Shown: one piece after another, positions 40,639-50,040 of the stretch
How positions within the stretch are numbered: the first letter of the stretch is position 1
Layout: every line of letters starts with the position of its first letter
From: JAWWOL01 sp033851545
GTDB lineage: Bacteria; Actinomycetota; Actinomycetes; JAWWOL01
Length of the DNA stretch: 64,000 bases
Direction: 5' to 3'
NCBI GenBank assembly: GCA_033851545.1
Contig: JAWWOO010000080.1
Span: forward strand, 1 to 64,000
Notes under the pieces: model-generated
Told to the model about the DNA's origin: nothing
Seen by the model: only the letters and a program-made list of their open reading frames with translations
Database searches by the model: none
Position numbers and translations under genes: made by a program

Positions 40639-41586
40639 GTGACGGGGGACGAGGTCAGCGGCGCGTGGTCGCCGTGGCCGTCCGTACGCCGCTCAGCCCG
40701 GGCAAGCGCCCTGGCGGCGGGCGGCTCCCTGCTTCGTTTGCCTTTACAGGCCGTCGGGGATGACGTGCGGGTGATTGCAGAGCTGGGTCTCAAGGCGCTC
40801 GGCGGAGGCGTCTTCGTCGTGGTCTTCGCCCTGTTTGCGCAGACCTTGAGGCCCAAGCGATTCGCCGGCGTTTTCGCCGGTGTCCCAACAGTTGCGGTGG
40901 CCAGCCTGCTGGTCACGGCGGCGGTCAAGGGCCCCGCCGCCGACGCGGTGGCGTGCACCGGGATGGTTGCCGGGTCGGTCGGCATGGTGGCCTATGCGAT
41001 GACGGCCCCGACCACGTTGCGGTGGTGGGGGACCATGCGCGGCTGCGTGGTCCCACTGGCCGCGTGGTCCGCCGTGGTGGCCGCGGCGCTGCCGGGGCTC
41101 TCCGCCGCGCCGGCTGCCCAGGGCGTGGTGCTCGCCCCGCACCGCTGGCACCGGCCGGGTCCCGTACGGCGGCCGCGGCTAGGGCTGGACTGGGGCAAGC
41201 TGCGGGAGGCCGGCATGGGGGAGATCGCGTTGCGGTTCGGCTTCGGGGCGGCCACCTCGGTGCTGGCCGGCCTGGTCAGCCGCGAGATCAGCCCCCTGGT
41301 CGGTGGTGCCTTCCTGGCCTTCCCTGCGGTGCTGCTGGCCAGCCTGACGTTGGTCTCCGACGAGGAGGGCCAGCGCGCCGCGCGGGACGACGCCCGGGGC
41401 GCGGTGGCGGGTTCGATCGGCATGATCGCGTTCGCCGCGGTGGGCTCCGTGTCCTTCAACACGTTGCCCACCGCGGCGGCGTTCGTCGTGGCGATCGCGA
41501 GCTGGATCGTGGTTGCACTCGCGGCCTACGGCCTCGCCTGGTTGTTAGGCCTGGGCGACGACGAACCGCAACAGCTCACATCGTGA
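40639..41586 (+). CDS. DUF3147-like membrane protein with two repeated halves
   Basis: A 315-aa protein with about eight hydrophobic helices. The two halves are similar: GVFVVVFALFAQTLRPKRFA ... VAGSVGMVAYAM in the first aligns with GAATSVLAGLVSREISPLVG ... VAGSIGMIAFAA in the second. This fits a duplicated DUF3147-type module. Function unknown. GTG start at 40639; it is divergent from ugd and overlaps the convergent ScyD-like gene by 11 bases. Confidence 0.75.
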   Translation: MTGDEVSGAWSPWPSVRRSARASALAAGGSLLRLPLQAVGDDVRVIAELGLKALGGGVFVVVFALFAQTLRPKRFAGVFAGVPTVAVASLLVTAAVKGPAADAVACTGMVAGSVGMVAYAMTAPTTLRWWGTMRGCVVPLAAWSAVVAAALPGLSAAPAAQGVVLAPHRWHRPGPVRRPRLGLDWGKLREAGMGEIALRFGFGAATSVLAGLVSREISPLVGGAFLAFPAVLLASLTLVSDEEGQRAARDDARGAVAGSIGMIAFAAVGSVSFNTLPTAAAFVVAIASWIVVALAAYGLAWLLGLGDDEPQQLTS

Positions 41587-42739
41587 TCTTGACGACCTGG
41601 CCGGTCGGCTGCATGGGAGCCGCCGGGGTGGCCGGGAAGATCGACCAGTTTGAGACGTAGATGTTGCCGGAGTGGTCGGTGGCGAAGCCTTGCGGGAAGA
41701 ACAACTGACCCGCGCCGAGCACCGTACGGGTTCCGTTGGGCGCGATCTTGATCACGTCACCGGCCGGGTTGCCGGTAGGCCCGGGGTTGAAGCCGTTCGC
41801 CTGGAACTCCACCACGTAGAAGTTGCCGCGGTTGTCGAAGCCACAGCCGTCCACCACGTTGAAGCCGGTCTTCCACACCGACAGCTGGTGGCTCTTGATG
41901 TTGTAGCGGTAGATGTTCGAGCCGCCCATCGGGGCGCCGGGCGAGAGCTGGCCGATGAACAGGTTCTTGTGGTCAGGTCCGATGGCGACACAGGTCGGGA
42001 CGGCGTCAGCAGCTGGCGGGTTGGGGAAGAACGCGAGCTCCCGTACGCCGCCGCGCCTGTCCACGGCGACGAGGGTGTTGGCACCGGCGTCGGCCACGTA
42101 GGTCGTGTTGCCCAGCTGGACCAGGGCGTTCGGGTTGGAGTCCGGGTACTGGTCGGGGACCAGATCCTGATGGATCGCCGTCCAGACGTAGTCCCAGTCG
42201 CCCACGTCCGCAAGGGTCTTGCTGTGACCGTTGCTGACCGTAATCAGCTTGCCCAGCTCACCGCGGAGGGCGGCGCTGTCGCTCGGGGTGAGCGCATTCC
42301 GGTCAGGCAGCGAGTCGAGCACGCCCACGACCGACTCGCTGTAGACCGCCCGTACGCCATTAGTCGTGGCGGTGACGGCGGCGATCCCCAGGGACGCGAG
42401 GCCGCCCGGCACGTCGCTGAGGGAGATGAGGTTGCTGAGCACCGGCGTGACGACGCCGTGCTTGAGGATGCCGAGTGAGCCGGTCCGGCCAACGCAGAGC
42501 GGGCCGCCCGCGGGACCGATGGCTCCGGTGGGGCAGTCGGTGCCACCGTGGCCCGCCTGAGTGATGTAGAGATGGTCGTGCGCCCAGGTGATGCCCCGTG
42601 GGTTGTCGAGGCCGCTGGCGACGACCGTCACCGTGGGCATCGTGGCGTGGGCCACCTTGGCCTGCGCGGAGAACTGGGAACCGGTGACCAACAGCGAGCC
42701 CACGGCTGCTGCGGTCACAATGCGGGAGGTCGACCTCAT
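41576..42739 (-). CDS. Secreted ScyD/ScyE-family beta-propeller protein
   Basis: A 387-aa exported protein. The signal peptide (about 1-27) ends SAQAKVAHA. The rest is repeating NHL-like blades (GLDNPRGITWAHDHLYITQA, PQGFATDHSGNIYVSNW) typical of the ScyD/ScyE family, where the cyanobacterial proteins are linked to scytonemin. Here no scytonemin genes occur, so function is unknown. It is divergent from the acyl-CoA dehydrogenase, with a 142-base gap holding no clear site. Confidence 0.88.
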   Translation of the reverse strand: MRSTSRIVTAAAVGSLLVTGSQFSAQAKVAHATMPTVTVVASGLDNPRGITWAHDHLYITQAGHGGTDCPTGAIGPAGGPLCVGRTGSLGILKHGVVTPVLSNLISLSDVPGGLASLGIAAVTATTNGVRAVYSESVVGVLDSLPDRNALTPSDSAALRGELGKLITVSNGHSKTLADVGDWDYVWTAIHQDLVPDQYPDSNPNALVQLGNTTYVADAGANTLVAVDRRGGVRELAFFPNPPAADAVPTCVAIGPDHKNLFIGQLSPGAPMGGSNIYRYNIKSHQLSVWKTGFNVVDGCGFDNRGNFYVVEFQANGFNPGPTGNPAGDVIKIAPNGTRTVLGAGQLFFPQGFATDHSGNIYVSNWSIFPATPAAPMQPTGQVVKITM

Positions 42740-42881
42740 CGGATGCCTTTCGTCGTTGAAAGGGCCCGCAGCGCGACATACGGGCCGACGGCAGGTCAGG
42801 GTTACCAGAGTGCGTACATCTACACAACCCCCAACGGCGCTAGAGCGTCCCGCCTACGATGGCGGCGATGAGGAGGTCGGC

Positions 42882-44042
42882 ATGGCAGGTGATCCGACGT
42901 ACGAGGTCTATCGGTTGCCCGAGGAGCACCGGATGCTGCGTGAGGTCGTACGCGACCTGGCGGAGACGGTGATCGGGCCGCGGGCCGCGCAGATCGACGA
43001 GAGTGGCGAGTTCCCACACGACGTCTACAAGGCCCTGGTGTCGGCCGAGCTTCATGCGCCGCACATCCCCGAGGCCTATGGCGGAGCCGGGGCGGATGCG
43101 TTGGCCGGCGCCATCGTGGTCGAGGAGATCGCCCGGGTGTGCGTCTCGTCCTCGTTGATCCCGGCGGTGAATAAGCTTGGTACGCAAGGGATCCTGCTCT
43201 CCGGCTCGGAGGAGCTGAAGCAGCGCTACCTCCCAGAGGTGGCCAGCGGCGCGGCGATGTTCTCCTACGCGCTGACGGAGCCCGAGGCCGGCAGCGACGC
43301 AGCCGCAATGACGACGCGGGCCGTACGCGACGGCGACGGCTGGGTCCTCAACGGGGTCAAACGGTGGATCACCAACGCCGGCGTCTCCACCTACTACACG
43401 GTGATGGCGTCGACCGATCCCTCAGCGAAGTCGCACGGGATCTCGGCGTTCGTGGTGCACGCGGACGACCCCGGATTCTCGTACGGGGCGCTCGAGCACA
43501 AGATGGGGATAAAGGGCTCGCCGACCCGCGAGCTGTACTTCGACAATGTGCGGCTGCCTGCGGACCGCATCATCGGCGAGCCGGGTACGGGGTTCGGCAC
43601 CGCGTTGAAGAGCCTCGACCACACCCGGTTGACCATCGGCGCGCAGGCTCTGGGGCTGGCCCAGGGGGCACTGGACTACTGCCTGACGTACGTGCAGCAG
43701 CGGAGGCAGTTCGGCAGGCCGATCGGCGACTTCCAGGGCATCCAGTTCATGCTCGCGGACATGGCGATGAAGATCGAGGCGGCCCGACAGCTGGTCTACT
43801 CAGCGGCTTCGAAGGCGCAACGCGGTGACGCCGACCTGACGATGGTGTCGGCCGCGGCGAAGTGCTTCGCCTCCGACGTCGCGATGGAGGTCACCACCAA
43901 CGGCGTGCAGATCCTCGGTGGCTACGGCTACAGCCGCGACTATCCGCTCGAGCGGATGATGCGCGACGCCAAGATCACCCAGATCTACGAGGGCACGAAC
44001 CAGATCCAGCGCCTGGTCATCGCCCGCCAGCTGCTCACGTAA
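42882..44042 (+). CDS. Acyl-CoA dehydrogenase
   Basis: A 386-aa FAD enzyme of the short/medium-chain acyl-CoA dehydrogenase family. Signatures are FSYALTEPEAGSDAAAM and the C-terminal GGYGYSRDYPLERMMRDAK followed by IYEGTNQIQRLVIARQLL, with the catalytic Glu in YEGT. ATG 42882 has AGGAGG in front; the long open frame before it is antisense or non-coding. Acyl-chain specificity is not visible. Confidence 0.95.
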   Translation: MAGDPTYEVYRLPEEHRMLREVVRDLAETVIGPRAAQIDESGEFPHDVYKALVSAELHAPHIPEAYGGAGADALAGAIVVEEIARVCVSSSLIPAVNKLGTQGILLSGSEELKQRYLPEVASGAAMFSYALTEPEAGSDAAAMTTRAVRDGDGWVLNGVKRWITNAGVSTYYTVMASTDPSAKSHGISAFVVHADDPGFSYGALEHKMGIKGSPTRELYFDNVRLPADRIIGEPGTGFGTALKSLDHTRLTIGAQALGLAQGALDYCLTYVQQRRQFGRPIGDFQGIQFMLADMAMKIEAARQLVYSAASKAQRGDADLTMVSAAAKCFASDVAMEVTTNGVQILGGYGYSRDYPLERMMRDAKITQIYEGTNQIQRLVIARQLLT

Positions 44043-44049
44043 GCCCCTG

Positions 44050-44580
44050 TCATGGCGACAGGGCCTCACAGAAGCCGCCGCCGAGGAACACGTCGTCGGC
44101 GGGCCCGTGAACGCTGATCAGCTGCCCGTCGGACGGCGCCACCACGAGGCGTCCCACACTCTGGATGACTACGCCCGCCCCCGGCTGGTTCGACAGGTTC
44201 CGGATGCCGGTGATGCTCTGGGTGTCCGCCGCATAGTCCACGTGGACGTTGAGTCGGGTGCGGACCTCGACGCTGGCGCCGGTGGCGTCGTTCGTGTCGG
44301 TCTCGACAGCCTCGATGTGACCCTCTTGTCGGACCGGGTCTCCGTTGGCGTCAAACCACGTGGTGACGAATCCGTGGTCCTGGCCGGCGAAGCTCGCGGA
44401 GAAGCCGTCGCACTGGAAGCTGCCGGCGAACGGATCGCTGAAGCTGAACGATTCCCGGGTGAACGTGCCGGCGTGGGCGGCCGTGGTGGGGCCGATGCCC
44501 ACCAGGATCACTGTGGCAGCGACGGCCGCGCCGGTTGCGGGAACAAGTCGGATGCGCAGACCAGAGCTGGATACGGTCAT
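44050..44580 (-). CDS. Exported hypothetical protein
   Basis: A 176-aa protein with a signal peptide (about 1-37, ending TAAHAG) and a small all-beta-looking domain with two cysteines (QCDGFS near the start and GGGFCEALSP at the end) that could form a disulfide. I do not recognise the family. ATG 44580 has CAGGAG eight bases in front. Convergent with the acyl-CoA dehydrogenase gene, seven bases away. Confidence 0.75.
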   Translation of the reverse strand: MTVSSSGLRIRLVPATGAAVAATVILVGIGPTTAAHAGTFTRESFSFSDPFAGSFQCDGFSASFAGQDHGFVTTWFDANGDPVRQEGHIEAVETDTNDATGASVEVRTRLNVHVDYAADTQSITGIRNLSNQPGAGVVIQSVGRLVVAPSDGQLISVHGPADDVFLGGGFCEALSP

Positions 44581-44635
44581 GCTCGCTCCTGACGAACGCG
44601 GTTCGGAGACCGCGGACGTCGCGGTGTGTGGCCCC

Positions 44636-44664
44636 GTCCTACTCCGGGCCCCCTGCAGGGTCAA
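44636..44664 (-). promoter_or_regulatory. Promoter candidate for the exported protein
   Basis: Minus-strand TTGACC (44664-44659), a 17-base spacer and TAGGAC (44641-44636), ending 55 bases before the start codon. The -35 sits in a tandem 15-base repeat. Confidence 0.45.
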
Positions 44665-44688
44665 CGGTTGCAGGGTCAACGGTTGCAG
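44654..44688. repeat. 15-base tandem repeat at a promoter
   Basis: TGCAGGGTCAACGGT occurs twice head to tail (44654-44668, 44669-44683), with a third partial TGCAG. Each copy carries TTGACC on the minus strand, so the repeat duplicates a -35 element. Confidence 0.7.
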
Positions 44689-44708
44689 TCGGATCGGCCG
44701 CCACGCTG

Positions 44709-46606
44709 CTATCGCCGGACGGCCGGTCCGTCCACGGAGCGTCGGTGGGGGAGCTCGACTGCTTGTTGCTGCTCGAACAGTTCGAAGCGGTTCTTGCCGC
44801 GGCCCTTGGCCACGTACATCGCCGCGTCCGCCTCGTGCAGCACGTCGTCGGCGGTGAGCTCGGCCGTACGGCCACCGGCGCCGAGTACCGCGTACGTGAT
44901 GCCGATGCTCGCCGTCACGGTGTGCGCGATGCCCTTGACGGTGACGGGTGGACGCAGCGCGTCGATGACGCGCTCGGCCACCTGCAACGCCATGCCCGGC
45001 CCGCTGGTGCGCCGGGCCGTCTGGCCCCTGCGGCTTGGTCGGGATCGGTTCCCTGCCAGGGCTCGACGACGATGACGAACTCGTCGCCGCCGACTCGGGC
45101 AACGGTGTCCTCCCGCCGCAGCACGTTGCGTAGCCTGTTCGCGGTCTCGAACAGCACGGCGTCCCCGGCCGAATGGCCACCCGTGTCGTTGACGTGCTTG
45201 AACCCGTCCAGGTCGCAGAACAGCACTGCGATCTCGCCGCCGCCTGCCGCCGACCGACGTAGGGCGGCGTCGAGGGTCTCGAGGAGCATCGTGCGGTTCG
45301 GCAGCCCGGTCAGTACGTCGTGGCGGGCCGCGTAGGTGAGCCGGTCCTCCGCGTCCACCAGGTCCGTGACGTCCCGCAGCACGGCGAGGACCTCGACCAC
45401 GGCGCCGGAGTCGTCCCGGCGGAACGGCGTGACACTGTGGCTCAGCCATCGCCAGTGGCCCTCGACGTGGCGAGCCCGGTAGCGGGACTGAAGCGACTGG
45501 CCGTCGGCGAGGTCGCCCGCGGCGGTGTTCAGGTCCCGTACGCGCTGCCGGTCCGCCGAGTGGACGAGCTCGTCGAGGGCGCCCGGCCCGCGGGCCTGCA
45601 GGTCGGCCGCGGGGATGCCGAGGACCTGCTTGCCGGGGGATCCGTAGATGATCGCCCCGGTGGCCAGGTCGGTGACCTGGGTGTAGTCCGGTGTCGCGGT
45701 GAGCACCGCGTGAAAGAAGGCGTTCGCCTGTTGGGTCGCCCGCTCCGCCGCTGCCAGGTCGGTGATGTCCAGATGGGTGCCGCGGCCGTGCAGCGGCGCG
45801 CCCTCGGCGTCGAGGATGACCTCGACGCGGGCGTGGATGAGCCGCTCGGCGCCGTCATCGGCCCGACGGATCCGGTAGACGTAGCTGTGGCTGCCACCGG
45901 CGCGGCAGGCCTCCTCCCAGGACGCGATGGCATCCGCGCGGTCCTGGTCGAGGATGAGCGTGCTGGCCCGCTCACGGGTCATCGTGTCCGGCGTCAGCCC
46001 CCAGAGCTCACACAGCGGCGCGGAGAACGTCGAGGTCCCGGTGGTGAAGTCGTGCACGAAGCTGCCGAGCTGTCCCAGTCGCTGCGCCTCGGTGAGCCTG
46101 CGGCGCTCCTCGGCAAGGGCTCGGGACGCCGTGCGCTCGGCGGTGACGTCGGACAGGGCGGCGACAGCACCCAACAGCTCGTTCTCGGGACCTCGGATCT
46201 GGCTGCCTCGCACCACGACCTCCCGGTGGGGTGCGCCCACCGGGCCGACCAGCACGTCGTACGAGGGGACCGCGTCGCCGCGCAGCGTGCGCATCAGCGG
46301 GTACTCGTCGGCGGTCAACGGCACGCCCTCAGCGGTCAACACGTCGATGAGCGCGGGAAGGTGGTGCGGCAGCAGCCCCTCGAGACCCGACTCGAGCCCG
46401 AACATGGCGCGTTCCGCCCGGTTGCTCACGACGAACCGGCCTTCGGCGTCGCACGAGACGATCCCGACCTCGATGGTCTCGAGCAGCGCGTCGGTGAAGC
46501 TCTGCCGGCGGGCCAGCTCGGCGTGGGCTTCAGCCAGATCTCGGAGCGCCTGCTCGAGCGCCGCCTCGTTCCCGGCTCCCTTCGCCTGCCGACGGCGGTT
46601 CACCAT
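44709..46606 (-). pseudogene. PAS-GGDEF diguanylate cyclase with one-base frameshift
   Basis: A cytoplasmic multi-PAS diguanylate cyclase of ~630 residues if restored. PAS-like domains lie at about 35-150, 165-285 and 290-415; the GGDEF domain begins YAARHDVLTGLPNRTMLLET and has an intact VARVGGDEFVIV. About 14 residues later the frame goes wrong: the rest of the domain (MALQVAERVIDALRPPV ... EADAAMYVAKGRGKNRFELF) continues in the frame ending at 44709. One G missing from the GGGG run at 45025-45028 (minus strand) would rejoin them; unrepaired, the first frame stops at 44915. The lesion is at a homopolymer, so a sequence error is quite possible. No EAL domain follows. Confidence 0.85.
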
Positions 46607-46788
46607 GGGCACGCGAACAGGTGTTTCGGGGTGGGCGCGTCACACCGGCCGGCTGGCATGAAACGTCCTTTCCTGAGCACCGAATCTCACGGTACATCGG
46701 CCAGTCTGTCCCGGACCTGACCTTTGGCAGGCCGGTCGTCTTCCCGCTTGTGACCCCGGAATCGCAGGATCCGTCGCACACTGGTGCA

Positions 46789-47919
46789 ATGTCCCGGCAC
46801 GCCCGCAGGCCCACGCGTCCGAACCTGGTCGCCCTCGGGGCGACGCTGGGGTCGGTCGGCCTGCTGGTCACAGCGGCGCTGGTCGGCTCCCGGTCCGGGC
46901 ATGACGGACCCAGGGCGTCTGCCACGCCCACCGTCACCTCTGTCTCCGCGTCCGCCGGCGGCTCGATGGCGCCAGCGCTGCCCGGACCGCCGGCCAAGAT
47001 CGTCAACCCGTACGCGCTGCCGGCCGTCGCGGTCCAGCCGATGCCGTGCCCGCCACCGCCGCGGCCGCCACACAAGCCTCCGCCGCCGCACAAGCCGCTT
47101 AAGCCGGTGATCCCGCTGAGCAACATCCCCAAGCCGTGGCCCGTGCCGGCGCACACCCCCGCTCTCGCGGCGATCTCCGGCAAGGGGATGTGGCTGACCA
47201 CCTGGCGGACCAGCCACGTCGACGTCCCGGCCGTGGTGGCCAAGGCGAAGGCCGCGGGCCTCACGTCGCTGTGGGTCCGCACCGGCGGGTCCAAGCAGGG
47301 CTACTACGGCGACCCGCTGCTGCACGCCCTGCTGCCGGCAGCACACGCTGCGGGACTCAAGGTGATCGCCTGGGACTTCCCGGCCCTGTCCAACCCGGCG
47401 CGTGATGCGATCCGGGCCCGGGCGGCGCTGAAGTACACCGTCGACGGGCAGAAGATCGACGGCTTCAGCCCGGACATCGAGACGATCAACGAGGGCACGT
47501 TCAACAACCCCAAGCGGGTCTCCTACTACTTGTCCTTGGTCCGCCGGGCTGCCCGCGGCCGCCCGGTGGTGGCGACGGTGATGCGGCCGACGACCTGGCA
47601 GCTGAAGACCTACCCGTATGCGGCCGAGGCCCCGTACATCGATGCCTATGCGCCGATGGACTACTGGTCCTGCAACGAGCCGGGCGAGCTGGCGGCCGGG
47701 TCGATCCGGCTGCTGGCCAAGTTCGGCAAGCCGGTGACGGTGATCGGCCAGTCCTACAACATGGCCGACGAGGGTGGCCGGCCTGGAGTGCCGTCGGCGG
47801 CCGAGACCTGGCGGTTCCTCGACAGCGCCAAGCGGGCCGGAGCGATCGGCGCCAGCCTGTGGACGTACGAGGAGTCCGGCCCGGCCCAATGGGATCCGTT
47901 GACCAGATTTGCCTGGTAG
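46789..47919 (+). CDS. Membrane-anchored TIM-barrel-like exported protein
   Basis: A 376-aa protein. One N-terminal transmembrane helix (about 12-34) is followed by a ~90-residue Pro-rich linker including PPPPRPPHKPPPPHKP, then a globular domain from about 130. That domain has barrel-like strand ends (GMWLTTW, SLWVRTGGSKQGYYG, LKVIAWDFP, IDGFSPDIET, APYIDAYAPMDYW, GASLWTYE) as in glycoside hydrolase-like TIM barrels, with an Asp/Glu pair in FSPDIETINE. Specific family not recognised. ATG 46789 is preferred over the open frame from 46621, which lacks a signal. Confidence 0.7.
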   Translation: MSRHARRPTRPNLVALGATLGSVGLLVTAALVGSRSGHDGPRASATPTVTSVSASAGGSMAPALPGPPAKIVNPYALPAVAVQPMPCPPPPRPPHKPPPPHKPLKPVIPLSNIPKPWPVPAHTPALAAISGKGMWLTTWRTSHVDVPAVVAKAKAAGLTSLWVRTGGSKQGYYGDPLLHALLPAAHAAGLKVIAWDFPALSNPARDAIRARAALKYTVDGQKIDGFSPDIETINEGTFNNPKRVSYYLSLVRRAARGRPVVATVMRPTTWQLKTYPYAAEAPYIDAYAPMDYWSCNEPGELAAGSIRLLAKFGKPVTVIGQSYNMADEGGRPGVPSAAETWRFLDSAKRAGAIGASLWTYEESGPAQWDPLTRFAW

Positions 47920-48203
47920 CAGGCGATGTGCACGGTACGGGGTTGCAACCGGAGCCGATGGGGCTATTGTTCGGGTATCGGTCACTCTGTCAGCCCGGCG
48001 GGGTGCGTTCGATCACCCTGGGGGGCTCCGTGGACGCAGCAGCGATCACTCGGCCGGCGACGATGCTCGCCGGCAACTCCTGGACCTAGTCCAGCCGACC
48101 TCCCTTCGCCCGGTCGCTGAGGCCCGCCGGGGCGTCCCGTTTGCGCGCCGACCCACGGGCTAGGGTCGTCAGCGGTAGGTACGGGACACGGCGGAGGTGC
48201 GCG

Positions 48204-49817
48204 GTGCAGATCCAGCAGACCGACGAGTGGCGGGCGCTGAGCGACCACTACGGCAAGGTGCGTGACGTACACCTGCGTGCGCTGTTCGAGCAGGACGCCA
48301 AGCGCGGCACCAACCTGACCGCCGATGCCGTCGACGTGCACCTCGACTACTCCAAGCACCGGATCACCGAAGAGACCCTGAGCCTGCTCGTGGCTCTCGC
48401 CCGGCGCGCGGGTGTACGCGAGCGGGCCGCCGCGATGTTCGCCGGCGAGCACATCAACAACACCGAGGACCGCGCCGTCCTGCACGTCGCCCTGCGCTTG
48501 CCGCGCGGCACCCGGCTCGTGGTCGACGGCGTCGATGTCGTGGCCGAGGTGCACGCGGTGCTCGACCGGATGGCCGGCTTCAGCGACAAGGTCCGCTCCG
48601 GCGAGTGGGTCGGCAGCACCGGCAAGCGCATCCGCAACGTCGTCAACATCGGCATCGGCGGCTCCGACCTCGGCCCCGCGATGGCGTACGAGGCCCTCAA
48701 GGCCTTCAGCGACCGCGGCCTCACGTTCCGGTTCGTCTCCAACGTCGACGGCACCGACATCGCCGAGGCGACTCGTGATCTGGACGCCGCCGAGACCCTG
48801 TTCATCGTCGTGTCGAAGACGTTCACCACCCAGGAGACGCTGGCCAACGCCACCAGTGCCCGCGACTGGCTGGTCGGGCAGCTCGGAGCCGACGCCGACG
48901 TGGCCAAGCACTTCGTCGCCGTTTCCACCAACGCCGAAAAGGTCAGCGCGTTCGGCATCTCCACCGACAACATGTTCCCGATCTGGGACTGGGTGGGCGG
49001 CCGCTACTCCTACACCTCGGCCGTCGGCCTGTCGCTCATGGTGGCCATCGGGCCGGACGGGTTCCGCGAGATGCTCGACGGCTTCCACCAGATGGACGAG
49101 CACTTCCGCACCGCGCCGTACGAGGCCAACCTGCCGGTGCTGATGGGGCTCATCGGCATCTGGTACGACGACTTCTTCGGCGCCGAGACCCTCGCAGTGC
49201 TCCCGTACAGCCAGTACCTCAACCGGTTCTCGGCCTACCTCCAGCAGCTGGACATGGAGAGCAACGGCAAGCGGGTCGACCGCGACGGCGTGCCCGTCCA
49301 GGTGCAGACCGGGCCGGTGGTCTGGGGGCAGCCGGGCACCAATGGCCAGCACGCGTTCTACCAGCTCATCCACCAGGGGACCAAGCTGATCCCGGCCGAC
49401 TTCATCGGCGTGGTCAAGGCTGAGCACCAGGTCGGCCAGCACCAGGATCTGCTGTTCTCGAACTTCCTCGCCCAGACCGAGGCACTGGCGTTCGGCAAGA
49501 CACCCGAGGAGGTCTCCGCCGAGGGGGTCGCACCGCAGCTGGTCCCGGCCAAGACGTTCCCGGGCAACCACCCCACCACGTCCATCGTCATCGACCGGCT
49601 CACCCCCAGCACCCTGGGACAGCTCGTGGCGCTCTACGAGCACAAGGTGTTCACCCAGGGTGCGATCTGGGGCATCAACAGCTTCGACCAGTGGGGCGTC
49701 GAGCTCGGCAAGGCACTGGCCAACCGGATCGTGCCCGAGCTGACCTCCGACTCGCCGCTCGGTCACGACAGCTCGACCAACGCCCTGATCGAGCGCTACC
49801 GCCGGGGTCGCGCCTAG
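48204..49817 (+). CDS. pgi: Glucose-6-phosphate isomerase
   Basis: A 537-aa glycolytic enzyme interconverting glucose 6-phosphate and fructose 6-phosphate. Signatures: NIGIGGSDLGPAMAYEAL (sugar-phosphate site), GGRYSYTSAVGL, and GTNGQHAFYQLIHQGTKLIP near the catalytic residues. GTG 48204 is preceded by GGAGG. The 284-base gap in front contains no gene or clear regulatory element that I can recognise. The hairpin cluster at 49846 follows it. Confidence 0.97.
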   Translation: MQIQQTDEWRALSDHYGKVRDVHLRALFEQDAKRGTNLTADAVDVHLDYSKHRITEETLSLLVALARRAGVRERAAAMFAGEHINNTEDRAVLHVALRLPRGTRLVVDGVDVVAEVHAVLDRMAGFSDKVRSGEWVGSTGKRIRNVVNIGIGGSDLGPAMAYEALKAFSDRGLTFRFVSNVDGTDIAEATRDLDAAETLFIVVSKTFTTQETLANATSARDWLVGQLGADADVAKHFVAVSTNAEKVSAFGISTDNMFPIWDWVGGRYSYTSAVGLSLMVAIGPDGFREMLDGFHQMDEHFRTAPYEANLPVLMGLIGIWYDDFFGAETLAVLPYSQYLNRFSAYLQQLDMESNGKRVDRDGVPVQVQTGPVVWGQPGTNGQHAFYQLIHQGTKLIPADFIGVVKAEHQVGQHQDLLFSNFLAQTEALAFGKTPEEVSAEGVAPQLVPAKTFPGNHPTTSIVIDRLTPSTLGQLVALYEHKVFTQGAIWGINSFDQWGVELGKALANRIVPELTSDSPLGHDSSTNALIERYRRGRA

Positions 49818-49845
49818 CTTGGCTGCCGATCCGGCCACCGCCCAG

Positions 49846-49998
49846 CGCGCGACGATAGCGTCGCTATCGGCGGCCAGACCCGGCGGAACCGACGACAGCG
49901 CCGCTATCGGCGGAGCCGGGCGACCGTGTCCCGCGCGACGATAGCGTCACTATCGGCGGCCAGACCCGGCGGAACCGACGACAGCGCCGCTATCGGCG
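49846..49998. repeat. Duplicated 67-bp unit with four REP-like hairpins
   Basis: Two direct copies (49846-49912 and 49932-49998, one mismatch seen, period 86) lie between pgi and the convergent TIGR03089 gene. Each copy has two hairpins with a one-base loop: CGATAGCG-T-CGCTATCG type (49853, 49939) and CGACAGCG-C-CGCTATCG type (49893, 49979). The four stems sit 40, 46 and 40 bases apart. It resembles REP/BIME-like palindromes and may end transcription in both directions. Confidence 0.85.
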
Positions 49999-50040
49999 AC
50001 AGGAACCGGCCGGGACGGCACTCACCTTGGTCAGCAGACC

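Noticed and set aside
47920..48203. Small genes in the gap before pgi
   Set aside because: Several short frames exist but none has a ribosome site or recognisable protein character.
47982..49838. 618-residue minus-strand ORF opposite pgi
   Set aside because: Low-complexity Asp/Val/Gly/His-rich antisense translation typical of GC-rich genes; pgi on the plus strand has full family motifs.
49846..49998. CRISPR array
   Set aside because: Only two long copies with palindromes, no short repeats with unique spacers, and no cas genes nearby.
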